49,220 bases of DNA from Spirogloea muscicola (Eukaryota > Streptophyta > Zygnematophyceae > Spirogloeales > Spirogloeaceae), in contig WELB01000014.1 of the NCBI GenBank assembly GCA_009602725.1, positions 744,788 through 794,007 on the forward strand, written 5' to 3'. The position numbers were made by a program, and so were the translations under genes. Under the pieces are notes generated by a model, which searched no databases, was not told the DNA's origin, and saw only the letters and a list, made by a program, of their open reading frames with translations. The first letter of the stretch is position 1; each line of letters opens with the position of its first letter. Shown one piece after another: positions 27,899 through 42,692 of this stretch.

Positions 27899-28527
27899 CG
27901 CCGCCGCCGCCGCCGTTGCCGCCGCCGCTGGGCATCCTGGGCCTGGGCGCCGGCACCGTTGCCGCCGTGCTGCTGCACGCCTGGCCGGCGCTGGCGCTGG
28001 AGGGCTGGGAGATCGACGCACAGGTGGTGCGCCTCGCCCGCCGCCACTTCGGCTTGCGCGAGCTGGAGGCGCCGAGAAGGCCGCCGCGTTCCAAGGATTT
28101 GTCGCTGGCGGCTCGTGGCCTGCGGGTCCACGTCGGCGACGCCCTCGGCGACGGCGCAGTCGTCGGCGGCGGCTTCGCGGGCCTCCTCGTGGACCTGTAC
28201 GCCGACGGGCGGCCGCACGCGAGGCTCTGCGACGCTGCGACGTGGGCCATGCTCAGAGGGCGGCTGGCGAGCGGCGGCCGCATCATGGCCAACTGCGGCG
28301 GCCCGCCTTCCGCGGGAGACCAGGCCTCTGTCCTGGCGTGGGAGGCGACGGTGCTCCGCATCAGGGCCGCCATGGCGGCCGCCTTCTCCGAGGACGTCTG
28401 GTCCAAGCAGCTCGAGGATGCCGGCCGCAACGTCCTCCTGATGACCGGCCCGCGGCCTGACGTCGAAGCGTGGCGTCGTGCCCTCCCATTGCAGCTGCGG
28501 CGCTGTGCCGACGGCTGGCACCAGTAG
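27899..28527 (+). CDS. Spermidine-synthase-like SAM-dependent methyltransferase, C-terminal part
   Basis: The frame is open from the gap edge to TAG at 28525-28527, about 208 residues, with no intron. It has the SAM-binding motif I (GILGLGAGTVAAVLL), the acidic end of beta2 (EGWEIDAQVVRLARRHFG), a VHVGDAL motif and a beta4-like FAGLLVDLYADG. This is the fold of the spermidine synthase superfamily, but I see no basis for naming the substrate. The N-terminus is lost in the gap. The sequence is extremely GC-rich compared with the following intergenic DNA, like other first exons here. Confidence 0.75.
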
Positions 28528-30570
28528 ATCCAAACGTGTCGAGCTGTTGGATGAACATGGAACCAGCAACTTCACAAACAAAAGCATCCTGTGAGGCTGT
28601 GTCCAGCAATAATTGCTCTCCAGTCCCACCCAGCAGCTGTTGCTTTCTTCTCTTTCGCTGAAAGGAAATGATCACATGCAAAGTAGATAATACAAGCTTC
28701 GGGCACTGACAGACAATGCTTGTCAGCATCTACATGGGCAATTTGGACATGGAGAGTTCAGGGCTTCTTGACATTCTGTTGCACCTGCTACCTGCAGTTG
28801 CTAAAGGCTGACGATTGTACATCACCAGAAGGTCTTAAGTGAGGGCTCCTGGAACTTCCTGCAGGCTGGCTTGTAGGCCTGGCCTGCCTTCGGGGGATTG
28901 GCATCAGAGAATTACAACAACGATAGAGGACTGACATCCAGTCAGCCACGCACTACGGATGCAATCCTTTGACGCACTTGCAAGCAGGACTTGGTATAAG
29001 CCTTTGGAGCTGCTGCATTGCAGATCGTGTCCACGAGGTTAGCAACAGGCTGGCCTGTTCATGCTGCTGCTTATGAGGCTTTCATAAACCATGTCACTCA
29101 ACGGAAGTAAGCCAGTCTGATGCGGGATGTGATGCATAGGTGTTATTGGACTCAGCAATATGCAATGTCTGTACTTTGTGGCTGGCTCTCTTTGATATTG
29201 ATTGGCTTGTGCAAGTTGAGCAGATTTGCATGCTGCCTGCTCATTGTCAGATTGCTCAACAATGCAGGGTGTCAATAAATGTCAAAGAAAGGCGTGGAAG
29301 ATATTGGCTGTGTCTATCAATATTATTATGGAGGAGCTAGACACGCTTGATACATGTTCTTGAGCCTCCAGCTTGATATGCCATGATGAAACACTGCATG
29401 ATTTTCCTGATGGCCAAATCTGCGGTTGTTTCCCCTTAGTTTACTTAAGGTCACAGCTTGCTAGTGTCATTTGTACTATGAATGTACCAAGACAATCATG
29501 AAGCACTCCTGCTGCTTCCATACATTTGTTTGCTTACTACATGTAACCATGTTGCTAAAAGTATCGTGCTACTTTGACTTGACAGAAGTACTGATGCCAT
29601 TTGTACAGAGGAGGGCATGTTATCAGCACTCGAATGAAGTCAATGGTTCACAACAGATAAAGCGATGCAAGTGCAAGTCCATGGTGCGAGCTCTACATTG
29701 TTTACTCTGAGGGATAGGGGGATACATTCTTTCTGATGAGCCCCAACTGCAGCTGCCGCTGTCCCAAATGTGTCCGCTCTGGACTTTCTCAGCCACCATC
29801 CTTTTGGAAGAGCGCTTACTATATAAGGCTTGTTCCTGAGATGAAGCGTGGATGTCCTTCTGATTTAGACTGTCGGGAGGAGGGGATCAGCCTGCAGGCA
29901 AGACTCCTGTTGTTGCATCCACAGGGTAATTGGACCCACCTTGGATGCTTACCTGATCAACGCACAGGACAACATTGCAAGGATCCAGCATCGTGAGATG
30001 CAGCCATGGTGAAGGGTGTCCCCAGTCACTACACACATTGGAGGGCAGGCAATGTCCAGCTCTACTTGGCAGCAATGATCCGGTTAATCTACTGATGTTG
30101 CTGGTGAGAAGGCATCTTCGGGAGAAGACTTGACCATACAATGCTTGTGTTGACCAGCTTAGTGGCCAAACAAGGTGAGGGGAGCAGATCACCATACTGA
30201 TCTTTAGCTTGGATGGACACACAGAACACCTCTTTTTACTATGACTCGAAGTATTTGTCTTGCTGACAAATCTTGTTACGCTGACAGTGAAGGGCGGCAG
30301 GGGGCCAGCAGGTCGCCTTGGACTGCAATCTGATTACCATACTTGATACTAGAAGGAGAACATTCGAGTGCACATTTTCTGGCAGCCCTTGTCATCAAGT
30401 TTGTGAGGGATCGTTCAAGAAGCTACATCTGCGGGCAATAATTGTGAGAGGCAGCCCAATTGTCGGGGATAGGACAGCACTGTCAGCAGATTCCAGCGAA
30501 CATTGGAGACAGTGCTGTGGACCATAGCTTAGTGAAAATTTTAAGTGGTTTTGCCTGGCTGGAGCTAATG
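28528..30570. other. Gene-poor stretch
   Basis: About 2 kb of AT-richer DNA after the methyltransferase. Short frames are present but none shows family motifs or plausible splice chains, and I see no clear copy of the repeat modules. Confidence 0.4.
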
Positions 30571-30574
30571 CTCT

Positions 30575-31045
30575 CCCGAAGAGGAGGCGGTGGCTGGGGA
30601 ATGGCAGCCCAGAGGAGTGGGCAACGTCGGGGGGGGGGAAGCCCCAATACGATTTCAGATTGCTTAGCAAAGGGAGAGAGGCTCTTCATACACCAGCGTG
30701 CTGGGCGTGCATTAGCCCAGGCTAACGGCTCCGGGGTGGTGGTTTGGCTCCTCAATTTGACTTGTCAGATATACATGTGCTCACTCGGGGATATCTAGTG
30801 TCCCCCTTAGCCAGCTCCTTACCCAGTTAACAGGACTCCGAAAGGAGAGAAGGAAAAGGAGGCGAAAAGGAGCTAGTGGCTGTGGAATGCCAGCGCAGCA
30901 GGGTGGACGACAGTCTAGGGGTAGCCCCAACGTCAGTCACGCGGTAACACAGAACAGCTCTTCCATGGCAAAGGCAGTGAGAGGCCAGCCCAAAGAGAAG
31001 GCGCGCGGTGCGCATGAAATTGAAAGGGAGGCCACTTCTAGCCTT
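30575..31045. repeat. Repeat island: hairpin modules and retroelement tail
   Basis: Reverse hairpin copies lie near 30586-30612 (GGTGGCTGGGGAATGGCAGC), 30873-30893 and 30970-30990. The 30655-30800 part encodes HQRAGRAL, then in another frame LSDIHVLTRGYL, which is the conserved C-terminus of the LTRGY retroelements (third subfamily). A reverse GCGCGCCTTCTC module lies at 30995-31035. Confidence 0.7.
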
Positions 31046-31178
31046 ACAAATGTCCTGTTAACTGGGTGATATGAGCAAAGGAATCAACAAGGTGTGAAGG
31101 TGTAAAGAAAAGGTCAAAGAACCGGCTGCCCACTGATGGCCAATCAGTCGGTGGAGTTGATTGGAGCTCCACAACGGG

Positions 31179-31330
31179 CCGTCCATGCATCGAGTAGTGA
31201 CCTTTATGTTTTGACCCGTGGTTATTGAGCGGGTCAATCTGCTGTAGGTTATATAGATTTTTAGATGTGCTTGCCTTTGTACCTGGCCATTTGGCCTACA
31301 TTTCTTTCTAATACACGATCTCTCCGTCCA
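31179..31330 (+). mobile_element. 5'-truncated LTRGY retroelement 3' end with target-site duplication
   Basis: Bases 31186-31323 match the C-terminal codons (VLTRGY) and 3' UTR of the 9.6 kb element almost exactly. CCGTCCA flanks both sides (31179-31185 and 31324-31330). Confidence 0.8.
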
Positions 31331-31560
31331 GCACGGCCTCTGGCTCTGGCCAGGGGAACCACTTCCAGGAGCCTAGCATCTCTGATCTGCGGCTGCTTAG
31401 CAGGGGTTACTGACTGATTCGTAGCTGCTATATTGCTTCATGTGCTTGTTTCTCATTAGCGCTTCCCCTGGCCCCCTTCTCGTACTCTGTTCATTCATTT
31501 TTGGGCTGGCTGCTCCAGCCCCTATCCTCAATGGGCAAGCACTTTCTTCCGAAAGGGCGT
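31331..31560 (+). repeat. Composite repeat: GGGGTTACTGA module then hairpin module
   Basis: GCGGCTGCTTAGCAGGGGTTACTGA... is followed by TTCATTCATTTTTGGGCTGGC-TGCT-CCAGCCCC. The same order is seen at 46375-46490, 47120-47165 and, in part, 45375-45500. The 31340-31375 part is the uninterrupted version of the site broken by an insertion at 45.9 kb. Confidence 0.7.
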
Positions 31561-31730
31561 CAACGAGCTGCCTGAACGTGGGCCCGAGCGGACGGGCTAC
31601 CGGCGTGGGAAGCCGTTCGCAAAGCCCCAATGGGAGAAGGCCAGTTCAGCATCCCGACACTGCCTCTCAGCGGACCGCTTCCCCCCCAGCCGACGAGCCA
31701 GGCCCCCGCGCCGCCGCCGCCGCCGCCGCC

Positions 31731-34068
<2,338 letters not shown>

Positions 34069-34770
34069 CGAAAAGAAAAGACGTTTTTTTCATGAGAGGC
34101 CGCTACAGACTCAATCTACCACATTTTCTTGTTTAGGCAAGAAGATGGCAGCAGGGAATAAGGGTAGTGACAGGGAGAGTCCCAAACATGGCCCATCTCG
34201 CACAAAGCTGATGCTTGCTTGTTGACAGTGTATCAATTGGTCTTGTATTTCTTGGTAGCTTTTTGCACTTAACGTGTCATTTAGCACCAAATACCTGTAT
34301 CAGCAGAATGGGCATGTACTTCTCTCGTCTTAATTGTAGACATTGCACTGCACCTCTCCTGAAGAGCTGGCTGTGAGAGATAGCACACTTGTGAAGCACG
34401 GCAGGGTAGAGAAGCCGAGGGTGAAGCTGGGAGGGAAGTTCATGTGTCATCGCCGACTCCACGGTTTTGCATAGAAGGCATGTTGCAAAGCACATTAAAA
34501 ACATTAGAAAACATGAGGGCGTGGCTGTGGAAGTTGCTTGGGCAGTCCGCACACTTTGAGGAGGCTCTTCCACCTACTTGATCTGGTACTTAAAACAACA
34601 TGAAGCATTAGTAAGAACTCACATCAGCAATGACTAGCAAGCTGCAGAAAGACCACAGGTAGGAAGTCGTCAGCCAACACTACACCCCAGCAGGCGCTGC
34701 TCCCTGCTCCTCAATTTTCCTGTCGACCTTAAATTGCTTACTCATGGTTACCAAAGTCTGCGCTTAGCCG
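34069..34770. other. Intergenic region downstream of TPI
   Basis: About 700 bases with no supported gene or clear repeat copy. Confidence 0.4.
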
Positions 34771-34920
34771 GCTAGCGCACTGTTACCTCGGCCCCCTTAG
34801 CGTAGGGCTTCGCTGTATGTAGCCCACTCTTTGCACTAGAATTTGCCTGCACAATGTATTGGCTTGTTTTGGCCTTCCTTGATTTCATGCGCACCGCATG
34901 CCTTCTCTCTAGCATGACCC
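34771..34920 (+). repeat. GCGCGCCTTCTC-type module, long copy
   Basis: The copy runs from CCCTTAGCGTAGGGCTTCG through ACAATGTATTGGCTTG and TTTCATGCGCACCGC to CCTTCTCTC. The same order is found at 45605-45740, which shows the module is at least 130 bases long. Confidence 0.7.
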
Positions 34921-35154
34921 CCGTTTCAGATCCTTGACTCGTGTCCAGCATTGTGTCTAAAATGTCTGGCTGGCTCCTCACAAGTAGCTGCCTTCTGTAG
35001 CGTGCAGGTAAGTCAGGGGCGGAATGACTTACAAGGACGGTCCGAAGTTCGCCCAGGTCCCGGTATTTCGTGGTGATAAGCAATGACGTCAAAGTCTGCT
35101 AGACTGACCGTGCCGGTCAAGTTAGCTGGAGCCTGCTGCAGTGGTCAACTTGGT

Positions 35155-35330
35155 CAGTTGCTAGCTACTCAGACTCGCATCTCCTGACTAGAGGTTACTG
35201 AGCGTTCCCTGGCTGATGTCTAAGTCCCAGCCCTTGGCACTCCGGCTCCTTCAGACCTTGTCCAGTCCTTTGGGCTGCTGGCCTTTCCCAGCCACCAGTC
35301 AGTCTGGCCGCGCTTCCTAGTAGTTGCCCT
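35155..35330 (+). repeat. GGTTACTGA module plus hairpin module
   Basis: TAGCTACTCAGACTCGCATC...CTAGAGGTTACTGAGCG, then GGCCTTTCCCAGCCACCAGT and CTGGCCGCGCTT. The same pair recurs at 46983-47110. Confidence 0.75.
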
Positions 35331-35612
35331 TCGACCAGGTCCGACGATCGCTCTGATTGGCGGGCTGGCCGCCGTCACGTGGTCATGGCGTGGCCGGCAG
35401 TGGCGACACGTGTCCTGTGGCGGCGGGGGCTGCTGCGACCCAGAGCTCCTTGGCCCGGCAGTAAAGAGTCGGCGGGAAAGAGAGACTGTTAGCACTAACG
35501 ATCACACTTAGATATACACCTCGATGTGACGTGCGGCTTGTGCTCCTCGACACTGTCACGTTACTTGTCGAGGGGCCGCGTGATGGGTTACCGACTCGTT
35601 GCGCTTTAGCTG

Positions 35613-38600
35613 ATGGATCACCGAGAGGTAAGTGAGATGCATTAGGTGTCCCGTCGCCTCCTGTCACTGTCATCCCGTCGCCGAGCGCGCCATCCCTGTC
35701 AAGGACAGCTGCCGCGGCGGCGCAGGCGGCGGCGGCGGCGGCGGCGGCGGCGCTGGCGGCTGCGGCTGCGGGGCCTCGGCGGCGACTGCGGATGCCGGGA
35801 GGATGCCGTCGACCCAGCGGCGTGGGAGGGCGCCACGCCGGCGGCGCGCTTCGGCCTGGACATTGGCGGCACGCTCTGCAAGCTCGTCTACCTGGAGCCC
35901 GAGGGCGCCGGCGCTCCTCCCGCCGCAGCCGCAGCCTCTGCTGCCGCCGACGACGCTCGACTGCGCAGAGCCGCCGCCGAGGCCGGCCCCGACGGTGGCT
36001 GCGCAGGGCCGCCGTCTACGTCTGGCAGGGGTGGCGGCGGCGGCAGCGGCGGCGGTGGCGGCGTCCGGAAGCTCTGGATGCCCAGCCACGCGCCGGTGTG
36101 CTTGCTCGGCCGCGGCACTCTCCACTTCAAGCGCTTCGGTGAGCATCGCGCTACGACGTTTTAAACTGAATGCAGTCGTCAACACTAATACCACAAGAGC
36201 CCAATAGGACCTGCGAGCAGTTAGTAGGACAGGCTCGGGGCTCTCGGTCGGCTACTTCAAGGCTGCCGCCGGCGTTGCCGTCCGCTTGGTCGTCGTACGA
36301 TGCTGCAGAGACGTGGAGGATCGAGGAGTTCCTCGAGGTGTCCAAGGAACACTCGCTGGTCGCTGATCACCACGTCATTGGCGCCACTGGGTGAGGGGCT
36401 TGAGCCGATTGCCACCAGCTGACTGACTTGTCAAGATAGTACAATTGCACAAATTCCCATCCAGCTAGCAAACGTTAGTACACACAGTAGTCTCTTCGAG
36501 CAGACGGCTACTTGCCTTGGTGTACCGCAAAAGAGGGCAGGCCTGGGGCTAAGCCATTCTGATTCTGAGACCCATCAGCCTTGTTTGTCTGCACAACCTC
36601 GGTGGTCTCACAATGTCGTGCACGTCATTGTCCACATTCCGCCTGAACAGCGGAGGGGCTCGCAAGTACGGTCCAAAGTTCTTGGAGGTGGCCGGCCTCA
36701 AGCTGCACAAAGCAGATGAGCTTTCTAGGTACAATGCCGTCTCTTGATACACAGTTGCTGGACAAGCCAACAAGGACCGACATTATCAAGAGCAGATGGC
36801 TTAAACTCAGACCTCTGGAGTTTTGCAGCACACTCTGAGCAGCCTTATGTACTGTGAGAACCAGAGTGTAGGAATACAAGGACTTGTTGACGTCAACACC
36901 AGTGGTGTGCGCTGCCTGGTCAGTCTTGTGCGAGGTGTGGACTTCCTGGCAAGGCATGCTGTTGACGACTGCTTTGAGTATCCCCAAGGTAAGCTTACAT
37001 GCTGGTGCACACCCATGACACAATCAGTATGGTCATTGTCCAGCTTTGAGAGCTGGCCCCTGGTTGGAGGCAGGAGGTTGTGTACACTCAATCCCAGCTC
37101 AACAAGAAGCTTTAGGCAACAGCCTCAAGACATTGCTCACAACCTGGAGGTCTTTAAACAGGTACTTACAAAGGAGGCGTGCACCAGCGGCCGCTGGACT
37201 CGTCATCTGAGACTAGCAGCGATGAAGATGAGGACCACCATCGTGGCTGCAAAGAGGAGCCCGTCAGTGGCAGTGGCCCTGCCATGGAAAGCGGGACAAA
37301 GACGGAGCGCAGGCCGAGGCCAAGGACCCTGGGCGGCGTGGTCGGCGACAATAAGCTCTTTGGCCAGGACAATGCTTATCCTTACCTCGTGGTATGGGCT
37401 GGCCTCTGGCTGAATATGTGATATGCTCGCCCATCTTCCATTCCCGTGTTCAGGCCTCAAAATCGAGTGTGTAATTGATGCAATGAGAGAAAATTCTTCG
37501 TCTGAATGCCGTTAAGCCCTCGCAAGTCAGGGATCTGGATTACCTGTTTTGCTCATCCTAGGGCTCGAGCATCCTGTCGTAGAGCAAAGGGCTCCCAGCC
37601 GAGGTTGAGCTGCATCATGGACCAACAGTCACATTGATTGCAGGTCAACATAGGATCAGGTGTGAGCATCTTGCGGGTGGACTCCGCGAACCAGTTCGAG
37701 AGAGTGGGCGGTACCAGCCTTGGTGGCAGGTACAGGTCATGCCCACCTTGCAGCCCGCTTTCAGCCCAGAATGCAGTTTTAGCATCACTCCTAGAGCACT
37801 TCCGCAAATGCTTGCAAGCAACGTGCTTGCAACACAAGGGCCATAGCTTCAAAATATTTAGTCTGGATATATGAACTGACCAATACAGGTATCATTGTCA
37901 ATTTCGCAGTACATTTCTGGGGTTGACGTTGGCGCTGACTGGGTGCAGCAGGTGCCACTTTACACTTGAAAATTGTTCTGTGTGATGTGGTGGTCTTTGC
38001 TCTCTCATAATTTGCTCATAAGCTCACCATTATCTGACATGCCAGAGTTGGCTTTTCTACCAGTTTTGACGAGGCCATTGACTTGGCAAGCCACGGTGAC
38101 TCCACACAGATTGACATGCTAGTTGGCGACATATATGGTGTGATACGACCCAGCAGAAATGTGGGAACCTGTCATGTTTAGTCGCTGCTTCTGTTGTAGA
38201 TGTTATTGGGGTTATCATGCATGCTGCATATGAGCATGTGAAGAATGTATGCAGACGGGACTCAGTGAGAGGTGCTCAAGTTGGTGCTTCAATAGCACCT
38301 ATAGCACCTGCTTGACCGTATGTTTCACACGTTCAAGTAGGTGGTGATTATCCGGAAATGGGGCTCGCAGCAACTACTGTGGCAAGCTCGTTCGGCAAGG
38401 TACTCACCTTGCAGAGCTGGCTACTATACTTTGAAGTGTGTCATGCAAGTCATCTTTTGGGAACAGAACTGCTTTGCAGACTTTGTCAGGCATAGCCTTG
38501 CCAATAGGCACATTCAGTCCATCAGAAATGAGCATCACTGCGCGACCACTGGCTTACACGCAGCACAGACTAGGTTTTGAGATTTCTTGGAATAATACAG

Positions 38601-39477
38601 CCTGGCAAGATAAGCGACCAGCTCACCTACTAAAGTGGGTGAAAGTGGCGCCATTTGTGTATCTCCGTGTACCGTCGTCCATGTGTGACAAGAGATTGTC
38701 TTGTACTAAGCAGCTTGTGCAGCCAAAAGGAAAGAACGGGACGAATGGTGCCATGAGCGAGGCATGCCACCTGGCCAAGGCAGCGCTTTTGATGGTCACA
38801 AACAACATTGGCAGTATAGCAATGCTTCACGCCAAGTCTGCAGGAGTGAGATTTATCCTATTTGCTGGGAGCTTCCTCTACAGCAATAAGGTAAGATCCA
38901 GCTCTGCTAGAGCTACTTAAGCGATTGACGTCTCTTGTCAGTTGCATCATGCTAGCATGCGCCTCTCAAACTCACCATGAGCTTGCCGCAGCAGCCACTC
39001 TGGTGCTAGCACTAGACCACAAGTTTGCCATTTGAGATGTTGGGTATGGGAGATTTCGATAGTGACCGGGGTGCTTGTTGACACTGAGTTGGTGTTTGGT
39101 TTGTGCAGTTGGCAATGAGGCTGCTTGCTGTGGCCGTTGAATTCTGGTCCAAGGGCAGCATGAAGGTACCGCCACCATCTTGTGCATCTTGCACCTATAG
39201 ATCTGCTGATGTAAGCTAAAACGCGACTTCAAGTGCACATATTACGACGTTCAGTAGCTCTGCGCCAACTTGATGTGGTTCTACTAGATGTCAATAACCA
39301 CAAGGCGCAATCTTCCAAGCTATGTACCCGTCCCACTCTTTTCTACAGGCTGTCTTTATGAGGCACGAAGCCCATGCTGGAGCTGTGGGGGCCTTGCTGG
39401 GCGTCCTTGATGGATCTGCGCTTTCTGATGATGCGTCAGAGAAAGTAAATCAAGGGCCTTGTAGAAGCGATTGCTGA
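35613..39477 (+). CDS. PANK: Pantothenate kinase, eukaryotic type II (about 13 exons)
   Basis: Phosphorylates pantothenate, the first step of CoA synthesis. Proposed exons: 35613-35627 (MDHRE, followed by GTAAGT), about 35709-36138, 36309-36390, 36651-36728, 36924-36988, 37162-37391, 37644-37729, 37910-37951, 38046-38137, 38341-38399, 38723-38890, 39109-39165, 39349-39477. From exon 3 on the phases are exact. Seen: phosphate-binding GLDIGGTLCKLVYLEP, ETWRIEEFLE, GATGGGARKYGP, VNIGSGVSILRV, FSTSFDEAIDLASHGD, MLVGDIYGGDYPEMGL and HEAHAGAVGALLG. Insertions of Gly/Ala and acidic residues occur in exons 2 and 6. The product ends after the kinase domain, without the C-terminal DUF89 domain fused in plant PANK2. 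The first exon and the exon 2 acceptor are uncertain because of the GGC run. Confidence 0.9.
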
Positions 39478-39902
39478 TAGCCTTCACTTCACAATTGCAA
39501 GGGGCAAGTTGTCCAGTTCAAAATCCCACTTCGTAGCACTACTTAATTGCTGCCGACCACTAAGACTTTAGTACGAGCTCTAGCTGAGCTACACCGAGAT
39601 ACAACAATCATCATCAAAGTGGTCATCTAATTGCACAACAAGTAAGTCATCCCCCCAAGCAGGCCAAGCACAACATGATCGTCTTGGCTGATGTGATAAG
39701 TTGCTGGCTATTTGAAAATATACACTGGTGTTTAACAGTGTCTAAGTAGAAGGCTGAAACATGGATACGTGCCAGACTAAAAGTAGGCACAATGAGAAAG
39801 AGTGTCAAGGCTTCAAGAATCAGAATTTACAAGACAGAGCGATAATCAGTCCAGATAAACGGATGGCATCAGATTGCCGTAAATTGCTTTGTGCAGGTCA
39901 CC
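39478..39902. other. Convergent spacer PanK / FtsHi3-like
   Basis: About 425 AT-rich bases between the two stop codons. It has no room or frame for an M41 protease domain and no recognised element. Confidence 0.5.
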
Positions 39903-42650
39903 TTAGCTTCTTGTTGGCAGTGCCCTGTAGCCTGGCGGTGGGCTCTCTGAACTTGACTGGCCTGTCAGCCCTCCCAGCCACCCTGCAAGACCTCGGGAGA
40001 GGCCCTGCACCAAGCCCTCTTGCCCGCCTACACCAAATCTGGACCGTCGCACGGCCTCAAAGAAGTCCTCCAGCTGCACAGCGGCCCTTTCTGGTCAAGC
40101 TCAACAACAAAAAGGCAGAGTCAGCGGGTCAGGGACGGGGCGAAAGTCTCACAGGAAGGTGACAATTCTAAGCAAGAGAAATGAGTTGCACTCCATTGTT
40201 GCGACTACAAGTAAGTGGGAGACGAATATTATGTTAAGAGGGGGCTAAGTGCAGAGACTGTCTTAGTATTTACAAAAAATTGTAGGGACCAAAACAAAGG
40301 GCTAAAAAGGCAAGTGTCAAAGTCAAGCAGTACCCTTCCGAGCTGCAAGCAGCGCGGCCTCATTGACCACGTTGGCGAGGTCAGCCCCTGTGAAACCGGG
40401 GGTGACACTTGCCACCATCCTGCGCATGCAGCCCGCACCAGTGAGATTGACAAAGTCGTAAATGACAGAAGCACGCTGTGCGAAGTTGCGCCAGAAGCAT
40501 GCACGGACAACAAGACTGGCAACACTCATTGGGTAAGGACACATTGTCAGATGTTGACCACTTGCTACATATAGGTGTCTGATTAGATGGTCAATAATCA
40601 GCTGGTTCCTCACCGGCAGAGTGCTGCGGAGTCGCCTTGGACCGGTAGCCCCCGGGCATGGACGGCCAGAATCTGCTCGCGGCCCCGCTGGTCTGGAACG
40701 GGCACCAGCACCCGCCGCGAGAGCCTCCCGGGCCTGATCAGCGCAGGGTCCAGCGCCTCCGGCCGGTTCGTCGCCGCTAGAACCAGGACGCCCGAGTCGC
40801 CCTCAAAGCCGTCCATCTCCGTGAGAAGCTGTGTGCAAGACGAGGAGAAGCTGGCTCAATTGGTGATGCACACTGTGCCTGCAGCACCGCCATGCATCAC
40901 AGAACTTCTGCAATGAGGAGACGGTTGCACTCAGTAATGGAAGCCGCTCTACACTCCCAGGTTGAAGATGCGGAACTTTGCCTGATTGAGGGTCTGGTCG
41001 CGCTCATCGTTGAAGCTGAGGCCCCTCTTCCCTCCCACAGCGTCAAGCTCGTCGATGAAGACGATGGACGGCGTCCGCTTGCGGGCCATGGCAAAGAGCT
41101 CACGGACCCGCGCGGCGCCCCGGCCCACAAAGAGCTCCACAAACTCGCTTGCTGACGCTGCAAAGAAGGGGACGCCGGCCTCACTGGCTACAGCCCTTGC
41201 CAGCATGGTCTTGCCAGTACCGGGAGGGCCCACCAGGAGCACGCCCCGCGGCAGCTTCGCGCTCAGACCCTTGTACTTGGGGGCGCCCCTGAGGCACTGT
41301 ACTAGCTGCCACACCGCAGCAAAATTCAAGCTATTACTTACTCCACATCTGCAGTACAAGTCCAGTACTTAAAGAGCTGAGTGTTGTGTGCGTCATTCGA
41401 GAGACTCAACCACTATGATGATGAGCTGTGGGTTCAAGGACCTACCTCACTGAGTTCAGCCTTGGCAGTATCGACGCCAGCAACATCAGCAAAGCTCACG
41501 CCCTTGCTCGCCTGCTTCTTCTGCTTCCGTGCAGAAACCCGCCCGCTGACCTGCCACGTGGTGGCACAAGGAAGAGGGGGCCTAAGTTGTCATGCTATCA
41601 CGAGCATGCTGAGGGGCGAGGATGGGCTAGCATCGCATGCATGGGACATGCTGTGCCGTGGCTCTGCTCACCTGGCGGTACATGAAGTAGAACAAAGGCA
41701 GGAGCGGGACCCAGACGAGCGCGACGGAGCCCATGGCGCGCTGCAGCACTGCGCTCACCGGCTGCGGCGCTGAGCTGTAACGCACACCCTCTGCTTGGCG
41801 GAGCCCACAAAGAGAGGGCAGCAACAATCAGCAGTAGAAGCCCAAGGCTCTACACTACCTGCAGAGCAGGCCGCCCGAGGCACATACAACACAAGCCTGC
41901 TGCCTGCAGCAAGGCTTGGCCTTCAGAATCTACGGCGCAGAGTTCAGTGCTCAGGGCCTTTGCCTGGATCTTCCGGACAAGTGAACAGAGGTTGGAGGAT
42001 GAGAGCTTATGATTATTCAATCACCAAAGTTGGACAACAACAACAACATGCTGGTAGGAAGTTAATGAAATCCGAGCTTGACTCACTTGATCTAGGGTTT
42101 AGGTCTCCTATTAAGTTCCTATAGTTAAGATTTAGAAGGACAGGCAGGCTGTGGAAAAGAGGCACGGCACTGGCCGCGACCACCTTCCACGTGCTGGAGC
42201 TGGCATGCATGCCGGCCCAGAGACCGTGGCTGGAGCAAGATTCATTATCTTGCCTTGGCGCATGAGTGCGAGCAGGTTGCCCTCGTCGCCGCGGACCGTG
42301 CGCGTGTCAAACTGCCACTTGGGGCTGGGCCTGCCGTGACCAGGCCAGGTGCCGGTGGAAGGTCGTCAGCTTCATGGAGCGTAAGCAAAAGCTGGGGAAG
42401 GGGCACTACTGTGGCGGCGCAAGCGAGGAGCTGCAAGCCTTCCTGGCGCGGCAGCCTGGTGGGAGACGCAACCTCGGCCTGCTCACCTCTTGGGCAAGGC
42501 TGCCGGAGCAGCCTCGGCTTGCTCGGCAGCCCGCCGCAGCAGCGTGGCGATGGCAGCCGGTGCTTCAGCGGCGCTCGCCGGCGGCTGCCCCGGGCGCAGC
42601 TCGGCGTTGAAGTACACGAGGTTGGAGCCCTCTTCGAACTTGGCGGCGGT
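39903..42650 (-). CDS. FTSHI3: FtsHi3-like membrane AAA ATPase lacking the M41 protease domain
   Basis: Exons 5' to 3': from about 42650 to 42487, then 42330-42254, 41790-41672, 41550-41446, 41305-40982, 40828-40614, 40419-40334, 40090-39903. All junctions are in phase. One transmembrane segment ([16 protein letters not shown]) precedes [14 protein letters not shown], Walker A GPPGTGKT, Walker [17 protein letters not shown], the SRH ([17 protein letters not shown]) and [24 protein letters not shown]. The protein stops about 60 residues later (GYRALPTRS) with no HExxH domain. From memory, plant FtsHi3 proteins also end shortly after the AAA module with a similar GY-L- terminus, so this is probably the normal form. 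Two introns (after 42254 and 40982) use GC donors. The first exon has no in-frame ATG before it runs into the antisense Hip exon, so the start is unresolved. Confidence 0.88.
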
Positions 42651-42692
42651 CACGGCCACGCCGCCGGCGCCGCCGCCGCCGCCGCGGGCGCC

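Noticed and set aside
26900-28629. Frames of 470-510 residues on both strands across 26.9-28.6 kb
   Set aside because: They run through the N gap, and the flanking codons are antisense or out-of-frame readings of TAF9, M16 and the methyltransferase.
35632-36207. Arg- and Gly-rich frames around the PanK start as separate proteins
   Set aside because: They are different frames of the same GGC repeat; only the one reading GLDIGGTLCKLVYLEP is supported.
39903-42650. FtsH gene apparently truncated before its protease domain
   Set aside because: The ending after the AAA module and the GY-L- terminus fit the plant FtsHi3 family as I know it, so the missing M41 domain is probably the normal state rather than damage.
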